DNA from: Ascaphus truei | Taxonomy: Eukaryota; Chordata; Amphibia; Anura; Ascaphidae | Length of the DNA stretch: 64,000 bases | Reading direction: 5' to 3' | NCBI GenBank assembly: GCA_036426205.1 | Contig: CM071570.1 | Span: 142,034,563-142,098,562, forward strand | Part shown: positions 1 through 11,600 of the stretch, piece after piece | Layout of the letters: each line of letters starts with the position of its first letter | Position numbering within the stretch: the stretch's first letter is position 1 | Notes under the pieces: model-generated | The model's database searches: none | Told to the model about the DNA's origin: nothing | The model's input: only the letters and a program-made list of their open reading frames with translations | Program-made: the position numbers and the translations under genes

Positions 1-429
1 TGGAAGAAGACTTACTCCAGAGTAATGAGTTTATTAGAGCATCATATGAGAGTTAGCATGCTTGAATTAATGGTGTTGAAATAAGGTTAAGTAATTTGAC
101 TTGTGATGGATTGCCGATCAGCTAGGTGGTAAATTGGATTATAATGTTAGTATTAAGTTATAATTATTGGTGTGATGAAAGAGAGGGAAAGGTGCAGGGC
201 ACACAGACATGACCCTTATTTGCTAGAGCCTTTGCATTGACTTCTGTATACTCAGTGACACAGATGTTAGAACAATATCAAGCAATGACGGAACATTATT
301 GTTCTGGTGGACAGCTGATGTGATTACTTGAGATTAAGAACATCTGAACACGATGCAAGAAATATTAACATGGTTATTTTGTAAACATTCAGAAAACATG
401 AGTGGAGTGAAATGTTTATATATAAATGA

Positions 430-1460
430 ATACCGTCCAAAAAATTGATTTAACATGTCTGTATAGGGCTTTACTGGGACCTCTTCTTTCTCTTTACACA
501 CTCTCTCTAGAGTGCCCTAATCACAGTCTCTTGAGTTCAAATATTACCTCTATGCTGATGACAAAATTTCTATTTCACCCCTGCCCTTACACCTGCTGTA
601 CAGACTAAAGTTTCTGAATGTCGCTCTGCTATTTCATCCTGGATGCGCCTCCCCCGACTTAAAACTACATGGCAAAAACACGAGCTCCTCATACTCCTCC
701 CTAATATGGCCCTACTACCTCTCAACATACGTTGGAAGTACTATCATTCACCCAGTATAGCCCAAGCACGCTGCTAGGGGTCACACTCGACCCACTCTCA
801 CTTCTCTTCTCGCATTCAAAAGATAGCAAAACCTGTCGTTTTTTCCTCCGCATATTACCAAGATCGCCCCTTTCTCTGTTGCTCGACTACAAAAACTCTG
901 ACACAGGCCCTCCTCTCTCCTGTCTGACTACTGTAAACCTCCTGCTGTCCGTTCTTCTGCCTCCACCTGTCTCCTACAATCTATCCTAAATACTTGCTGC
1001 CAGAACACTCTACTGTCTCAGTGTCTCCCCTGTCTGAATCCCTTCCTGGCTTCCTATCAAATCATATCACAACACTCAATTCTTCTCATTTATAAGTTTT
1101 ACACTTCTTACTCCTCTTTAATCTCAGCCTAATTTCGCGCTAACACCCCTCCCGACTCTTGCGTTTGCAAGGGATATTTTCTCTCTACCATATTGTTATC
1201 TATAGCCCTCTCCCACCTTAAAATTTCTCTGACTGCCCCACACCTCTGGAATGCCCTTCCCCTCATTGCTCGACTAGCCCCTCTCATCCATCTTTAAGAC
1301 CCACCTCAAAACACAACAGCTTAAGGAAGCATTATGAGTAGCCCCATGGCTGATCATACATCGCATACATAACCTTGGCCCCTTGCAGACACACTAGAAC
1401 AGAAACAAAACAAGAACCAGGCGCTTACCTTATAGCTTAAAATCAGAAATAAAATTAAAA
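430..1460 (+). mobile_element. Decayed CR1/L2-type LINE, RT C-terminal part and 3' end
   Basis: One frame near 541-600 shows the reverse-transcriptase motif YADD in the context YYLYADDKIS. Further frames carry the usual C-terminal pattern of L2/CR1 RTs (a degenerate ALLSP...CCPFF segment and CPTPLECPSP before the end). Stops and frameshifts are many, so it is dead. An A-rich stretch near 1450-1480 may be its tail. It sits in a KLHL32 intron in the sense orientation. Confidence 0.6.
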
Positions 1461-1875
1461 ATAAAATAAAAATAAATTACAATGAGTTTGAATATTGTTA
1501 CCAACAAATAAGGTATCTCTAGGTAATGAGAGGTGACCTTTAAATCCCTCTGATTCACAACCCAAATAGGGACCATCCAAGACCCTGGTGAATATCAGAA
1601 ACAGAAAACGGGGGAGCAAGGTGTTAACACAATATGGCTGGAGAGAAACTATCGTATGGAAAACCCAAACGAGGGCAAAGCTCTAGAGGAAGAGGGGTAG
1701 GGGTGAATGAGAAATGATAATTTAATACTTACACGGCCAGTGTAGTACAGATACTGAAATCGGTATCTGTGGGGTTTGAAACCGTCTCCAACAGAAACAG
1801 GTGTTTTGCTATAGAGATTCGCTCACGAGCAGAATTTTGGGCAGGGAGTCCCCTCTGTGAATCACCTCTCAGTGG

Positions 1876-2184
1876 TTAGAACGAGGGTGACTGTCCCGTC
1901 TTCCGGAATCCAAAAAGGAGATGAGTCAGGTCCCCGAGGAAGTTCAGGAAGAGAGAACAGCATAGTAGAGTACTGGGGTGTACTGGGACAGGTGGGGGCA
2001 GGAAGACCGGACAGACAGAGGTTACAGTAGTCGAGACAGGAGAAATGAGGGTCTGTGTCAGAGTTTTGTAGTCGAGCAGACAGAGAAAAGGGCGTATCTG
2101 GTATATTGCGGAGGAAAAAACGACAGGTTTTACAATTTGGACTACTGCCGAATGGCTAAGTTTCGACATTTGTGCTTGCGATAA
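1876..2184 (-). mobile_element. Second LINE fragment, antisense
   Basis: The minus strand reads a peptide with the run KPVVFSSAIYQIRPFLCLLDY. The same motif is present, in decayed form, in the LINE fragment at about 825-890. The two are copies of one family in opposite orientations. Confidence 0.55.
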
Positions 2185-2230
2185 ACTATGGCTCTACTTT
2201 GTGTTTAGAGTAATAGTTGATGATGCTACA

Positions 2231-2254
2231 ATGTATGTATGTATGTATGTATGT
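2231..2254 (+). repeat. (ATGT)n microsatellite
   Basis: Six copies of ATGT at the left edge of the adjacent interspersed repeat. Confidence 0.9.
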
Positions 2255-2560
2255 CTTTATTTGTATAGCGCCATAAAATGTACATAGCGCTTCACAGTAG
2301 TAATACATGTCATATAAATAACAAAATATAAAAGAATCATGGGAATAGTGCTTCAGAATATTCGTAAAAGTAACATTAAGGAAGGAGTCCCTGCTCCGAG
2401 GAGATTACAATCTAATTGGTAGGTAGGGAGAAAGTACGACAGAGACAGTAGGAGGGAATACTAGTAAGTGCGTCTGCAGGGGGCCAAGCTTTGTGTCATG
2501 TGTCCATGAATCCGCATGCTACTCATATGCTTCTTTAAGCAGATGTGTCTTAAGGTGGGT
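2255..2560 (+). repeat. Interspersed repeat, 'tttatttgtatagcgc' family
   Basis: The segment runs from TTTATTTGTATAGCGCC to GGAGTCCCTGC...TTACAATCTAAT and beyond. Related copies lie at 3318-3485 and 20606-20762. Probably a non-autonomous retroelement tail; class not determined. Confidence 0.55.
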
Positions 2561-2904
2561 CTTAAATATATACAATATATACAATATACAATATATACTA
2601 TAAATATAAGGGAGAGTTTACTGTAGCATCATTACAACATAAAAATGTTTCTTTGAATTAAATGTATTTCAAATTGTGTTTCGCCTTGCTGAATTACTCT
2701 GTAAAGTTTCAGTGACAATGATGCTTTATTACAGTGTGTTTTAGTACAGCAACAAATATTAGGTTTTACAATGTTATTTACATATGCTTCAGTTTCAGGT
2801 ATTTATTATTCATATAGGTTTACAGTCTGCAGATAAAGTTCATCGTTGTAGGGTTTCAAGAGCTCCATTCAATGTCTGTATCTTTTAAAACATAGTAAAA
2901 CATG

Positions 2905-3160
2905 GGAGAAGGAGTGGCTCAGTGAGTAAAGACACTGACTAGCACTGAGAGTTTGAAGCAGGGGAGCCTGGTTCAATTCCCGGAGCCGGCTCCTGGTGAC
3001 CTTGAGCAAGTCACCTTATCTCCGTGTGCCTCAGGCACCAAAAACATAGATTGTAAGCTCCACGGGGCAGGGACCTGTGCCTGCAAAATGTCTCTGTAAA
3101 GCGCTACGTAAAACTAGCAGCGCTATACAAGAACATGCTGTTATTATTATTATACAAAAG
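2905..3160 (+). mobile_element. tRNA-derived SINE with (TTA)n tail
   Basis: It starts near GGAGTGGCTCAGTGAGTAAA, which looks like an A box, and has GGTTCAATTCC, a good Pol III B box, about 50 nt later. A body with GATTGTAAGCTCCACGGGGC follows and it ends in TTATTATTATTATA. A partial copy of the body lies at 32020-32190. Confidence 0.75.
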
Positions 3161-3317
3161 GAATGTATGTATGTAACCCATTGATGGGTTGAATCATTAT
3201 GTTATCAAAAGATGCAACTAAATGGTTTCTTTGTTATTAGTCATAGGATCAAAATGTAGAATTTCACTAATAAATTGAAAGCCAATTTGGCAGCAGTGCA
3301 GGGTTTGTGTATTTGTT

Positions 3318-3485
3318 TTCCATAAAATGCATATGTTTATAGCACCAGCCAAGTAGAGCTTTACAATTTTTATAATACAATAACAAAGCAGGTAATATAA
3401 TGTAGATGGGATAAGTGCATCAAATCATAAGTGTAACATTGAGAGAAAGGAGTCCCTGACCCAAAGAGCTTACAATCTAATTTAA
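3318..3485 (+). repeat. Copy of the 'tagcgc...cttacaatctaat' repeat
   Basis: Shares the GGAGTCCCTGACCC and GAGCTTACAATCTAAT blocks with 2255-2560 and 20606-20762; more diverged at its left end. Confidence 0.5.
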
Positions 3486-3719
3486 ATTGTAAACATACTT
3501 GTAACTATAACAAAACAAATGAACTGCAAGTTAAAGCAGAAAATAAATACAGATGTTTAACAAAATAGGAATTGAGTTCGTAGATATAATGAGCGTTAGG
3601 AAGAAGGAAGCATATAGATGAAATAAGGTGACTAAGGAAAGAAAAATGAAAAGAATTCGCAAAAAAGTCATGGAAGGATAAAGACATCACTATTACACAT
3701 CACTATAATACCTCACTAT

Positions 3720-4035
3720 TACGTATCACAGATTAGAAAAGAGGCGTCTAACAGGGGATATGATAACTATGTACAAATATATTCAGGGACAATTGAAGGA
3801 GCTTTCAAAAGAACTATTCATCCCACGGGCAGTACAAAGGACTCAGGGCCATCTCTTAAGGTTGGTGGAAAGGAGATTACACCAGCAACAAATGAAAGGG
3901 TTCTTTACAGTAAGGGCAGTTACAGTGTGGGATGCATTACCCATGGAGACTGTGATGGCAGATACAATAGATATCTTCAAAAAAAAGTTGGACATCTTTT
4001 TTGAAAGGAAAGGTATACAGGGATATACCAAATAA
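3720..4035 (+). mobile_element. LINE C-terminal coding end, left part of interrupted copy
   Basis: One frame reads RLEKRRLTGDMITMYKYIQG and continues to VRAVTVWDALPMETV and DIFKKKLDIFF. This is the usual end of a CR1/jockey-type reverse transcriptase (VWNSLPxxVV...FKxxLD). It is cut at 4035 by an inverted-repeat insertion and resumes at 5427. Confidence 0.65.
4022..4035 (+). repeat. Left target-site duplication (14 bp)
   Basis: GATATACCAAATAA, repeated exactly at 5413-5426, flanking the inverted-repeat insertion. Confidence 0.9.
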
Positions 4036-5412
4036 CAGAAATAAAAACCGGGCGTTTTCAAAACTAAGTGAATGTTAATTAATAATTAATAAGTGCGTGA
4101 CAAAGATATCAATTAATGATAAATAAACAAATTGTGTGTTAGTGACCTTCACCAATATGTGTGAAAAAATATATATTAAAAAATCAAGTGATAAATACAA
4201 TAAATAAAAGCAGCCTTACACCCTTAAAGCGGGACGGTCCAGGTCCAGATGATTCTTGTGCAGGTTCCAAATATGAGGGAGCGCTGTGTGACTCGTTGAT
4301 ATGAAAAAGAAAATGAATACAATAGTGCAGATGGAACAATAATAAATCTGAATATAAATGTCTTCTGTGATGGTTGTACTCACAAGTTAAAATAACAAAT
4401 AAGGCGTTCAGAGACCCTTCTCTTCTGATGGAGCTTTAATGGAAATCCCTCAGGTGGTATCGTGATATTGGAAGCTCGTGATGTAGATATTCAATGATTC
4501 TCCAGGGGTATAGGAAATAAAGAGAGAGCGTACAATAGAGTAGTATAGTCTAATTATATTGGCAGCAATCGATAATATATGTAATAATACACATCACAAT
4601 TTTAAAAAGTATTACTGTTCGAGGGAGAGGAAGTGTGGATGGTGAACGTGGTTTCTCCTGGAGCGGTGAAGCCCTTCAGCATACGTCACGGATCCCCTCG
4701 TCACGTCCTGTGTCGTCTTGGATTAGGGCGGAAGAAGCTGTGCTGGTGTGTCCGTTCCTGGTAGTTTGCCAGCAGTTCTCTCCAGTAATCTCCTCAGCAC
4801 AGTCACATCCCACAGTGGATCCTGACGAAGCCACAGCGAAACGCGTTGAATCGATCCACTGTGGGAGGTGACTGTGCTGAGGAGATTACTGGAGAGAACT
4901 GCTGGCAAACTACAGGAGACGGACACACCAGACAGCTTCTTCCGCCCTAATCCAAGACGACACAGGACGTGACGAGGGGATCCGGGACGTATGCGGAAGG
5001 GCTTCACCGCTCCAGGAGAAACCAGCGTTCACCATCCACAGCTGTCCTCTCCCTCGAACAGTAATACTTTTTAAAATGTGAGTGTATTATTACATATATT
5101 AATCGATTGCTGCCAATATAATTAGACTATACTACTCTATTGTACGCTTCTCTTTATTTCCTATACCCCTGGGAGAATCATTGGAATCTACATCACGAGC
5201 TTCCAGTATCACGATACCACTCTGAGGGATTTCCATTAAAGGGCTCCCATCAGAGAGAGAAGGGTTCTCTGATACCCTTATTTGTTATTTTAACTTGTAG
5301 TACAACCATCACAGAGAACATTATATTCAGATTATTATTGTTGTACCATCTGCACTATTGTATTCATTTTCTTTTTCATATCAACGAGTCACACAGCGCT
5401 CCACTCATATTT
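4036..5412 (+). mobile_element. Inverted-repeat insertion with hammerhead-like hinge
   Basis: The element begins with about 230 bp of AT-rich unpaired sequence. A left arm (about 4269-4821) follows, then a 31-nt hinge (4822-4852), then a right arm (4853-5412) that is the reverse complement of the left at roughly 95 percent by eye. The hinge reads CTGACGA, a 2-bp stem, GAAA and ACGCGT, which resembles a hammerhead core. It is flanked by a 14-bp duplication and sits inside a LINE, so it is younger than that LINE. No protein is encoded. Confidence 0.8.
4822..4852 (+). ncRNA. Hammerhead-like core at palindrome hinge
   Basis: CTGACGA at 4822-4828, GAAA at 4838-4841, and the self-complementary ACGCGT at 4841-4846. 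Stem I would be the long arms. Compared with a canonical core there is an extra A after CTGACGA and stem II is only two pairs, so activity is doubtful. Confidence 0.35.
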
Positions 5413-5426
5413 GATATACCAAATAA
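5413..5426 (+). repeat. Right target-site duplication (14 bp)
   Basis: Exact copy of 4022-4035. Confidence 0.9.
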
Positions 5427-5690
5427 GTATACATGGGAAGGATGTGGATTCAGGGAGAAATCTGATTGCCATTATTTGGAGTCAGAAAGGAAATAATTTC
5501 CCGCCTTATGCAATATCATTGGATGATGTTTCACTGGGGCTTTTTGTTTTCCTTCCTCTGGATCAATATACTATAAATACAAATATAAGAAGTATCTGGT
5601 GTCTAAATTTAGCATAGCTTGAACTTGATTGACATACTGTACATGTCTTTTTTCAACCTCATCTACTATGTAACTATGTAACCACTATAC
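5427..5690 (+). mobile_element. Right part of the interrupted LINE (3' UTR)
   Basis: Continues the LINE after the insertion at 4036-5412. It ends at CTACTATGTAACTATGTAAC, a short tandem tail near 5665-5685. Confidence 0.55.
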
Positions 5691-6315
5691 TACATCACTA
5701 TAATACTGCAACTCCACTGGTAGGCTCCTAATTTCAAAGTTGAGTTACAGCTCTGTTATTCTGTCTGCAACTTTTCTCAAGTTCCAATTGCTCATGAAAA
5801 TGCATTGGGGGTTACCAGTGAAAATGAAGACAGCGCACAACTCTCATAGTGTAGTATTAAAAGTTTTCAATTGTGAATACAGCAGGTGAGTATCACACGT
5901 ACAGTACATCAGAGAAATCCTTTAACAGCATGTCATGTTAAGGGTACATGTTACAACACGAGCATTATCCTTCATCCTCGGCAGTCACCGACGGGGCTCC
6001 TTTGGTCAGGTAAGCGGAAAGGTCTTGGATCCCCAACAGCCTGGATCCCAAGCATCTGATGAAAATGGCACCGACACTTCTCTTGACTGTTGCGGGGACC
6101 TAGCGTGTCTACTCAGATATATACATGGCTCCCACACTACCGGCAAGAGAGCCGAAAGTTTCTAGTGCAGTAGGCAACAGGCAAATGATGTCACAGGTAT
6201 CACGTTGCTAAATAGCGAAAACACACCGGACTGTCAAAACAGCCAAATATTTACACTGCAAGCACGGAGAACTTATGGAAGTGGATAAAGTCCAGAGTGG
6301 ACCCAAAAATGCATC

Positions 6316-6349
6316 CAACGCGTTTTGTAGAGCACCTCTACTTCACCAG
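6316..6349 (-). ncRNA. Hammerhead-like motif (decayed)
   Basis: The minus strand reads CTGGTGA, an A, a perfect 6-bp hairpin (GTAGAG/CTCTAC), AAAA and CGCGTTGG. It parallels the hinge at 4822-4852 but CTGANGA has become CTGGTGA and the GAAA has become AAAA. Confidence 0.3.
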
Positions 6350-6469
6350 AGAAAGTTTGACAATGTCTGTTCGCCCGTCAGTGACTGCCAAGGAAACGGG
6401 AGAATGCTGTGTTGTAACATGTACCCTTAACATGACATGTTGTTAAAGGATTTCTTAAATGTACTGAGT

Positions 6470-6481
6470 NNNNNNNNNNNN
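6470..6481. other. Assembly gap (12 N)
   Basis: Twelve ambiguous bases inside the right arm of an inverted repeat. Flanking bases read GTACTGAGT and GTACGTGTG; the left arm shows that only a few bases need be missing. Confidence 0.95.
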
Positions 6482-6906
6482 GTACGTGTGATACTCACCT
6501 GCTGTATTCACAATTGAAAACTTTTAATTCTACACTATGAGAGTTGTGCGCTTTCTTGTTTGTCTTAATTTTAACTAGTACCTGAGATGACGAGCCATCT
6601 CCTTATGGACGAGCAGCACACTTTCTTATTACTCTAAGTATTTTAGTCCAATTATATCGCGTTACACATGTAACATTTGTTGCACATTTAAACTTGTATT
6701 GTTTATACTGTATATATTTTTGGTTAGTTAGTGTGTGTCACAAAGTGGCTTTATGGGATAGTGTTTATATATACTAGTACCCCTAATTAACACAATATTT
6801 GTTTAAATTATTTTTCACTTCTCTACAGTTGGTGAACGGGATTTTTCTTACTATTGGGGGTTACCGTATGTATAAAGATATCACCATTTTGTCCATAGTT
6901 TTTAGT

Positions 6907-7562
6907 AAATAAAAATACCACTTGTGAGCACATTAACATGTATGAGACAGGTCTGCAACCCGGCGTTTCTCCATTATTGCTTAGCATGCAATGCTTCCAC
7001 TGCAGCCAGGGATTCTGGGTAATGACATGCAAATGCACACTCACAGTGTGTCACTCTTTACTCTGAATGCTCATTTGCATGCTGTCAGACATGTATCCTT
7101 GTTTAAATAAAGCTGCCTCAAGTGGTCTGAAAATCCAGCAGAGAGCTGGTTAATTGCAGCTAGTCAATTAACCAGCTCCACCTGGGTAATCAGAGGAGGG
7201 TAAAAAAAAAACCCCACTGTGACAGACCAAGAGACTCCTTAGCACAGACACACTGTGTTGACCTAGGGAGATGAAGTCTTGAGTACAAAGAAGAGCTGTG
7301 CTGAGAACAAGACACCTGACCTCTTTTCCTGGACCCACCTAGACTCAGACACTGCCACAGAGGCAGGCTAAATAAAGCCATGGTTATTTCCCCCAAATAG
7401 GTCTCCCTGAGTATACCTCTGCACAGTCCTTTTATGCATGCCAATACACAGAATCCCTGGCTGCAGTGGAAGCATTGCATACTAAGTGATAATGGGGAAA
7501 GACAGGGCTGCAGACCTGTCTGAGACATGCGAATGTGCTCACTAATGGTATTTTTATTTGCT
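6907..7562. repeat. Inverted repeat with ~130-bp arms
   Basis: Arms at about 6907-7035 and 7436-7562 are reverse complements, sharing CACTTGTGAGCACATT and CAGCCAGGGATTCTG. The spacer of about 400 bp is unpaired. The arm is related to 58960-59045, just downstream of the hammerhead core at 58771. Confidence 0.7.
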
Positions 7563-7912
7563 GTATGGAGGAGGATTTTTGTCACTTTTTTTTAACCCAC
7601 TATAAAAAAAAATTAATATCTATCCGTAGTTTTGAAACCAAGCAATGTTGCTTCAATTGGAGCAATAGATAATAAGTATGACCTCTCTTTCTCTTGCCAT
7701 GTTTTTACACAACTTACACAAGGGCAACACCAGGGATCACAATGTTACACTACTTTGCATTTATTTTATTAAAGCATATGGGATATTCTTTATTTAAAAG
7801 AACAATGTACTAGATTCAAACCATTTTGTTTTTGTCTGAATGCTGTAAAATGTTCCCTTGTTGGGGAAAAGTATTGCAAAAAAACAAGAATAAGCCGTTT
7901 TATCTTTTTTAG

Positions 7913-8639
7913 CTGGCTGTCACATGGTTGGAGCACAATTGCCGTTACCAATACATGGATGAACTTCTACAATATGTTCGCTTTGGCCTTATGGATATGA
8001 ATACACTTCATACGGTCGCTCTCTCTCATCCTTTGATCCAAACCAGTGAAACCGCAACAGCACTTATCAATGAAGCCTTGGAGTATCACCAAAGTATCTA
8101 TGCACAACCCATATGGCAGACCATACGGACCAAACCACGTTTCCAGTCTAACACACTTTACATTGTCGGAGGCAAAAAGAGGGAGATCTGCAAAGTTCGG
8201 GAGCTCAGATACTTTAACCCAGTGGATCAGGATAATGTTCATATTGCAGGAATTGCAAACTGGAGTGAACTAGCTCCTATGCCGGTTGGAAGAAGTCATC
8301 ACTGTGTAGCTATCATGGGTAACTTTCTGTTTGCAGCCGGAGGAGAGGTTGAACATGCCACGGGCCGCACTTGTGCAGTGAGGACTGTCTGCAGATATGA
8401 CCCTCGCAGCAACACTTGGATAGAGATTGCTCCCATGAAGAACTGCCGGGAGCACTTTGTGCTGGGGGCAGTGGACAATTGTCTTTATGCAGTGGGAGGC
8501 AGAAATGAACTACGGCAAGTTTTGCCATCTGTGGAGCGGTTTTGTCCAGAGAAAAACAAGTGGACGTTTGTACAGTCCTTCGACAGATCTCTTTCATGTC
8601 ATGCAGGATGTGTGGCTGATGACCTTCTTTGGATATCAG
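7913..8639 (+). CDS. KLHL32: KLHL32 exon A: BACK end and first Kelch blades
   Basis: The exon follows a strong acceptor (pyrimidine tract then AG at 7911-7912) and opens in phase 0 with LAVTWLEHNC. It ends at CAG|GTAAAT, phase 1, and encodes 242 complete codons. Residues 1 to about 65 are the last helices of the BACK domain (VRFGLMDMNTL, NEALEYHQ). From about residue 80 the Kelch repeats begin, with double glycines at 86-87, 143-144 and 195-196, each followed by the usual tryptophan-containing strand (NWSELAPM, NTWIEIAPM, NKWTFV). The reading frame runs only three codons into the intron before a stop, which supports the donor. The frame begins inside a codon run with no start methionine, so this is an internal exon. 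Confidence 0.93.
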
Positions 8640-11600
8640 GTAAATGAGAAGTGTTGGGTGTAAACGAGCATGTTTTACAACTCTGTGCTAACACTGAAAT
8701 AGTAACATTGCACCTCAATTAATTGTTGCAGTGTAGAGCAACATGAGCACTCACAACGAGCATTATTGAAACTAACCCAGCAACTAAAGCTGAGGACCCT
8801 CATTAATCTCCATGATGTCCTTTCAACCTATTCCAAACAACAACAGCAAAACTTTGCTGTGACAAAGTACCCGACAGTTGGTTATAGCCATTGGACAGAG
8901 AAAGCAAGCATCACACAAAATAAATAATACAGCCGTGGCCGAGGGTATATGTGTACGGTATGTACTGTAGAGCAGAAGTCCCCAACTCCAGTCCTCTGGT
9001 ACCACTAACAGTGGTAGAGGTTTTATACAGAGTAGGGTGTTCTTTTTCTGTGGAAAGGTTGGTAAGAAAAAATGTATTTCCAACTGAAATGCTGTTTCAG
9101 ACGCTAAACGTATTACACAATGGTAAAATATCTATCTGTCCTTAAATAAATAAAAAGGCAAAGTGGTGATTAGTTTACGTACGTTTTAATTTATGAGAGG
9201 TAACAACAGTATTCTTTGATAATTCCAAAATAAAGAAAGATTTAGAAATAAAGTCCCAGACTCAGCATACAAGTGGCCTTATGTGATTTTGTGGAATGAT
9301 CCGTTGTAAACCACTCAGGAAACAAATTTGTTATGTATATATAGCTAAAATTCATAAAGGCCTGTCATTATTTCATAGTAACATTTAGAAGTTCAACAAG
9401 GAATAAATCATACTATTTAAATAATTGTATAATATACATTTGATTAGGGGTCTGTTGCTCTGTATTTGCCTGAAGTATGTCATGATGGGTCATCACAGTT
9501 CCATTTGTATTACTAACCACTGTCTTTAAGGGAATCATGACACAAACTGTTAAAGCTATATATACTAAAGTGCCACTATCAGCTACGTGCTTGCGTAACC
9601 AGTAACAATAGACATTGACTACGACACTACACTCATACAATATTGTCACCAATAAATTACATTGTAGACAGTAATTACATTGATCCCTTCTTCCGAGAGC
9701 TGCAGCAACTGTTAGCTCATACAAACTATGCAGTGCCAGTGCATCCCATTTATTTTTTTAGTAAATTCAACAATAACGTCAATTTAACCTATTAATTGTC
9801 CTCTCCTAATTGTTATGCTTGCTGTGCACCTTGAAAGACTTTCCTTTTCAGTTCTCCTATGTGGAGTCTCTATTTTGTGCTGACATTTTTATAAAGCGGG
9901 CATTATTTTCTTATTCAATAAGAACATTACAGATTAGTTGAGGATGTAATAATTAGGATGTGGTCAGTCACCCAGAAATAATATCGCTAGCAACATTCTG
10001 ACTTATACACAACATTTTTGTTACATGCAGACCTTTTAAAAACTAACTGGGAATGTGTACCACATACATTGGAGTAAGGCTACGGCAGCAGTCCTCAGTG
10101 CTGCACGCGCACCTGGCAGCACGGCGGCGCCATTTTCATATAGTAATGCCGATATATATTATTTTATACTGGAATCCAAACAGGATGCTTTGCTTATAAA
10201 TCTAGTATACTACTTTTTAACCAAACACAGGGGTCTAACTATCAAGGCAAATGTAGTGAAATTATGGGGCAAAAAAAACAGCACCCGATGTATCAAAGTA
10301 AAAAATCCCAATCAAAAGAATAAAAATGTCTTTGATACATTTTGAGTGATTTTTTTGGCCCCGAATGTCACCACTCTTCCCTTCGTACATAGAGGCCTTT
10401 GTACGCATTCGTACGTATTGTAGTACGTATTCTAGAAGCTCTGAAGATGTAATTGCCAAACCGCACGGTTTGGGATGTTCAGAGGAAGTGGAAGGAAATG
10501 TGAGGAGAAAACGGTATTCTCTATCGCAAATCACTTTTCTAAACGGCTTCAACAGAAAGTGACAAACCGCATGGTTTAATAGCTGAACCGCCCCCGGATT
10601 GTGCTGGCTTTAGAAGTGGAATGGCCTGAGGTGGCACTAACTCTATCCCGTCTGATTTATGGGTTTTGCTCTCTCAGCCGGACCCATATTTCAGGCTCTG
10701 GATGTAACTGGCAATACCAATCTCGCCACCCTTTAGCTGGTGTTAAATAATACACGTTTTTAGAAGTGGTTTGCATAACAGAACTACGGGAATAGCCAGT
10801 TGGGGGTAAAAAAGTGAGTTGGAGGCTTTTTTGACAAACAGAACGGATTGTCAGAGCAAGAGTGAAACCGCTTCTAAAAAAGCCATTTAGACGCGGTTTG
10901 GACATGCGATAAGGGCTTACAGAATAGCAAAGCATGCCAAACCCCTTCGGAGCTACTAGAATAGGCCCCATAGACTTCAATGTTGCAGGGATTCAACTAT
11001 TTACTGCAGAGGTTGTGATTTTTCTCCCGTCACCAGAAATCCTGAATGTATTTTAGCATCACTGCATACAGATGAAGCACATATCATTATTCCCATGTTC
11101 CAGCGGGACATGCATAACGTGCAGGCCGGAGAAACACCCATTCTATAGAATTGGCCGTGCTCGAAAAGGAAAAGAAGCTTCAACGTCATCGCAACCGCTT
11201 CTGCCGCATGCAATATCATGTGCAATAACGTGTGCTACATCTGTACAGCTAGCAATCCTTTCCACCAGCTATAAAACACGTGCACGATGATTCATTTACA
11301 AGAGTTGGTACTACTGTAGCAACACTTCAAATACATTGCTGGTTTCTCACATATAAAAAAACTTGGCGGACAGTGAATCATTTTTATTGGATAAACAGAT
11401 TAAACTAGTTTTATACAATACATTGCCACAAAGGATTTCACAGAATTGGTCACATATTCACAATTATAACTTTGCACTTCTTACGGAGACTAAAAATGTA
11501 GCATTTTAAAAATCCCATTTTATTGTTCTGACTTCTCCTACACTCCGTGTGAATAGTATCATTACTTATTCCTGAGAGTTTAAGCAAAGTACGGCTATCA

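Larger units (their letters stand above)
5817..6852 (-). mobile_element. Inverted-repeat insertion, minus orientation, 13-bp duplication
   Basis: ATTGGGGGTTACC at 5804-5816 is repeated at 6853-6865. Between them, arms at about 5830-5985 and 6380-6553 are inverted copies, and a tail of about 300 bp (6553-6852) is unpaired. A hammerhead-like motif lies on the minus strand at 6316-6349. The plan is that of 4036-5412 in mirror orientation. The 12-N gap lies in the right arm. Confidence 0.75.

Noticed and set aside
3760..4035. Host gene of 91 codons
   Set aside because: It is the worn C-terminal end of a LINE reverse transcriptase.
7190..7585. 131-codon open frame on the minus strand
   Set aside because: It runs through the spacer and arm of an inverted repeat, with no domain.
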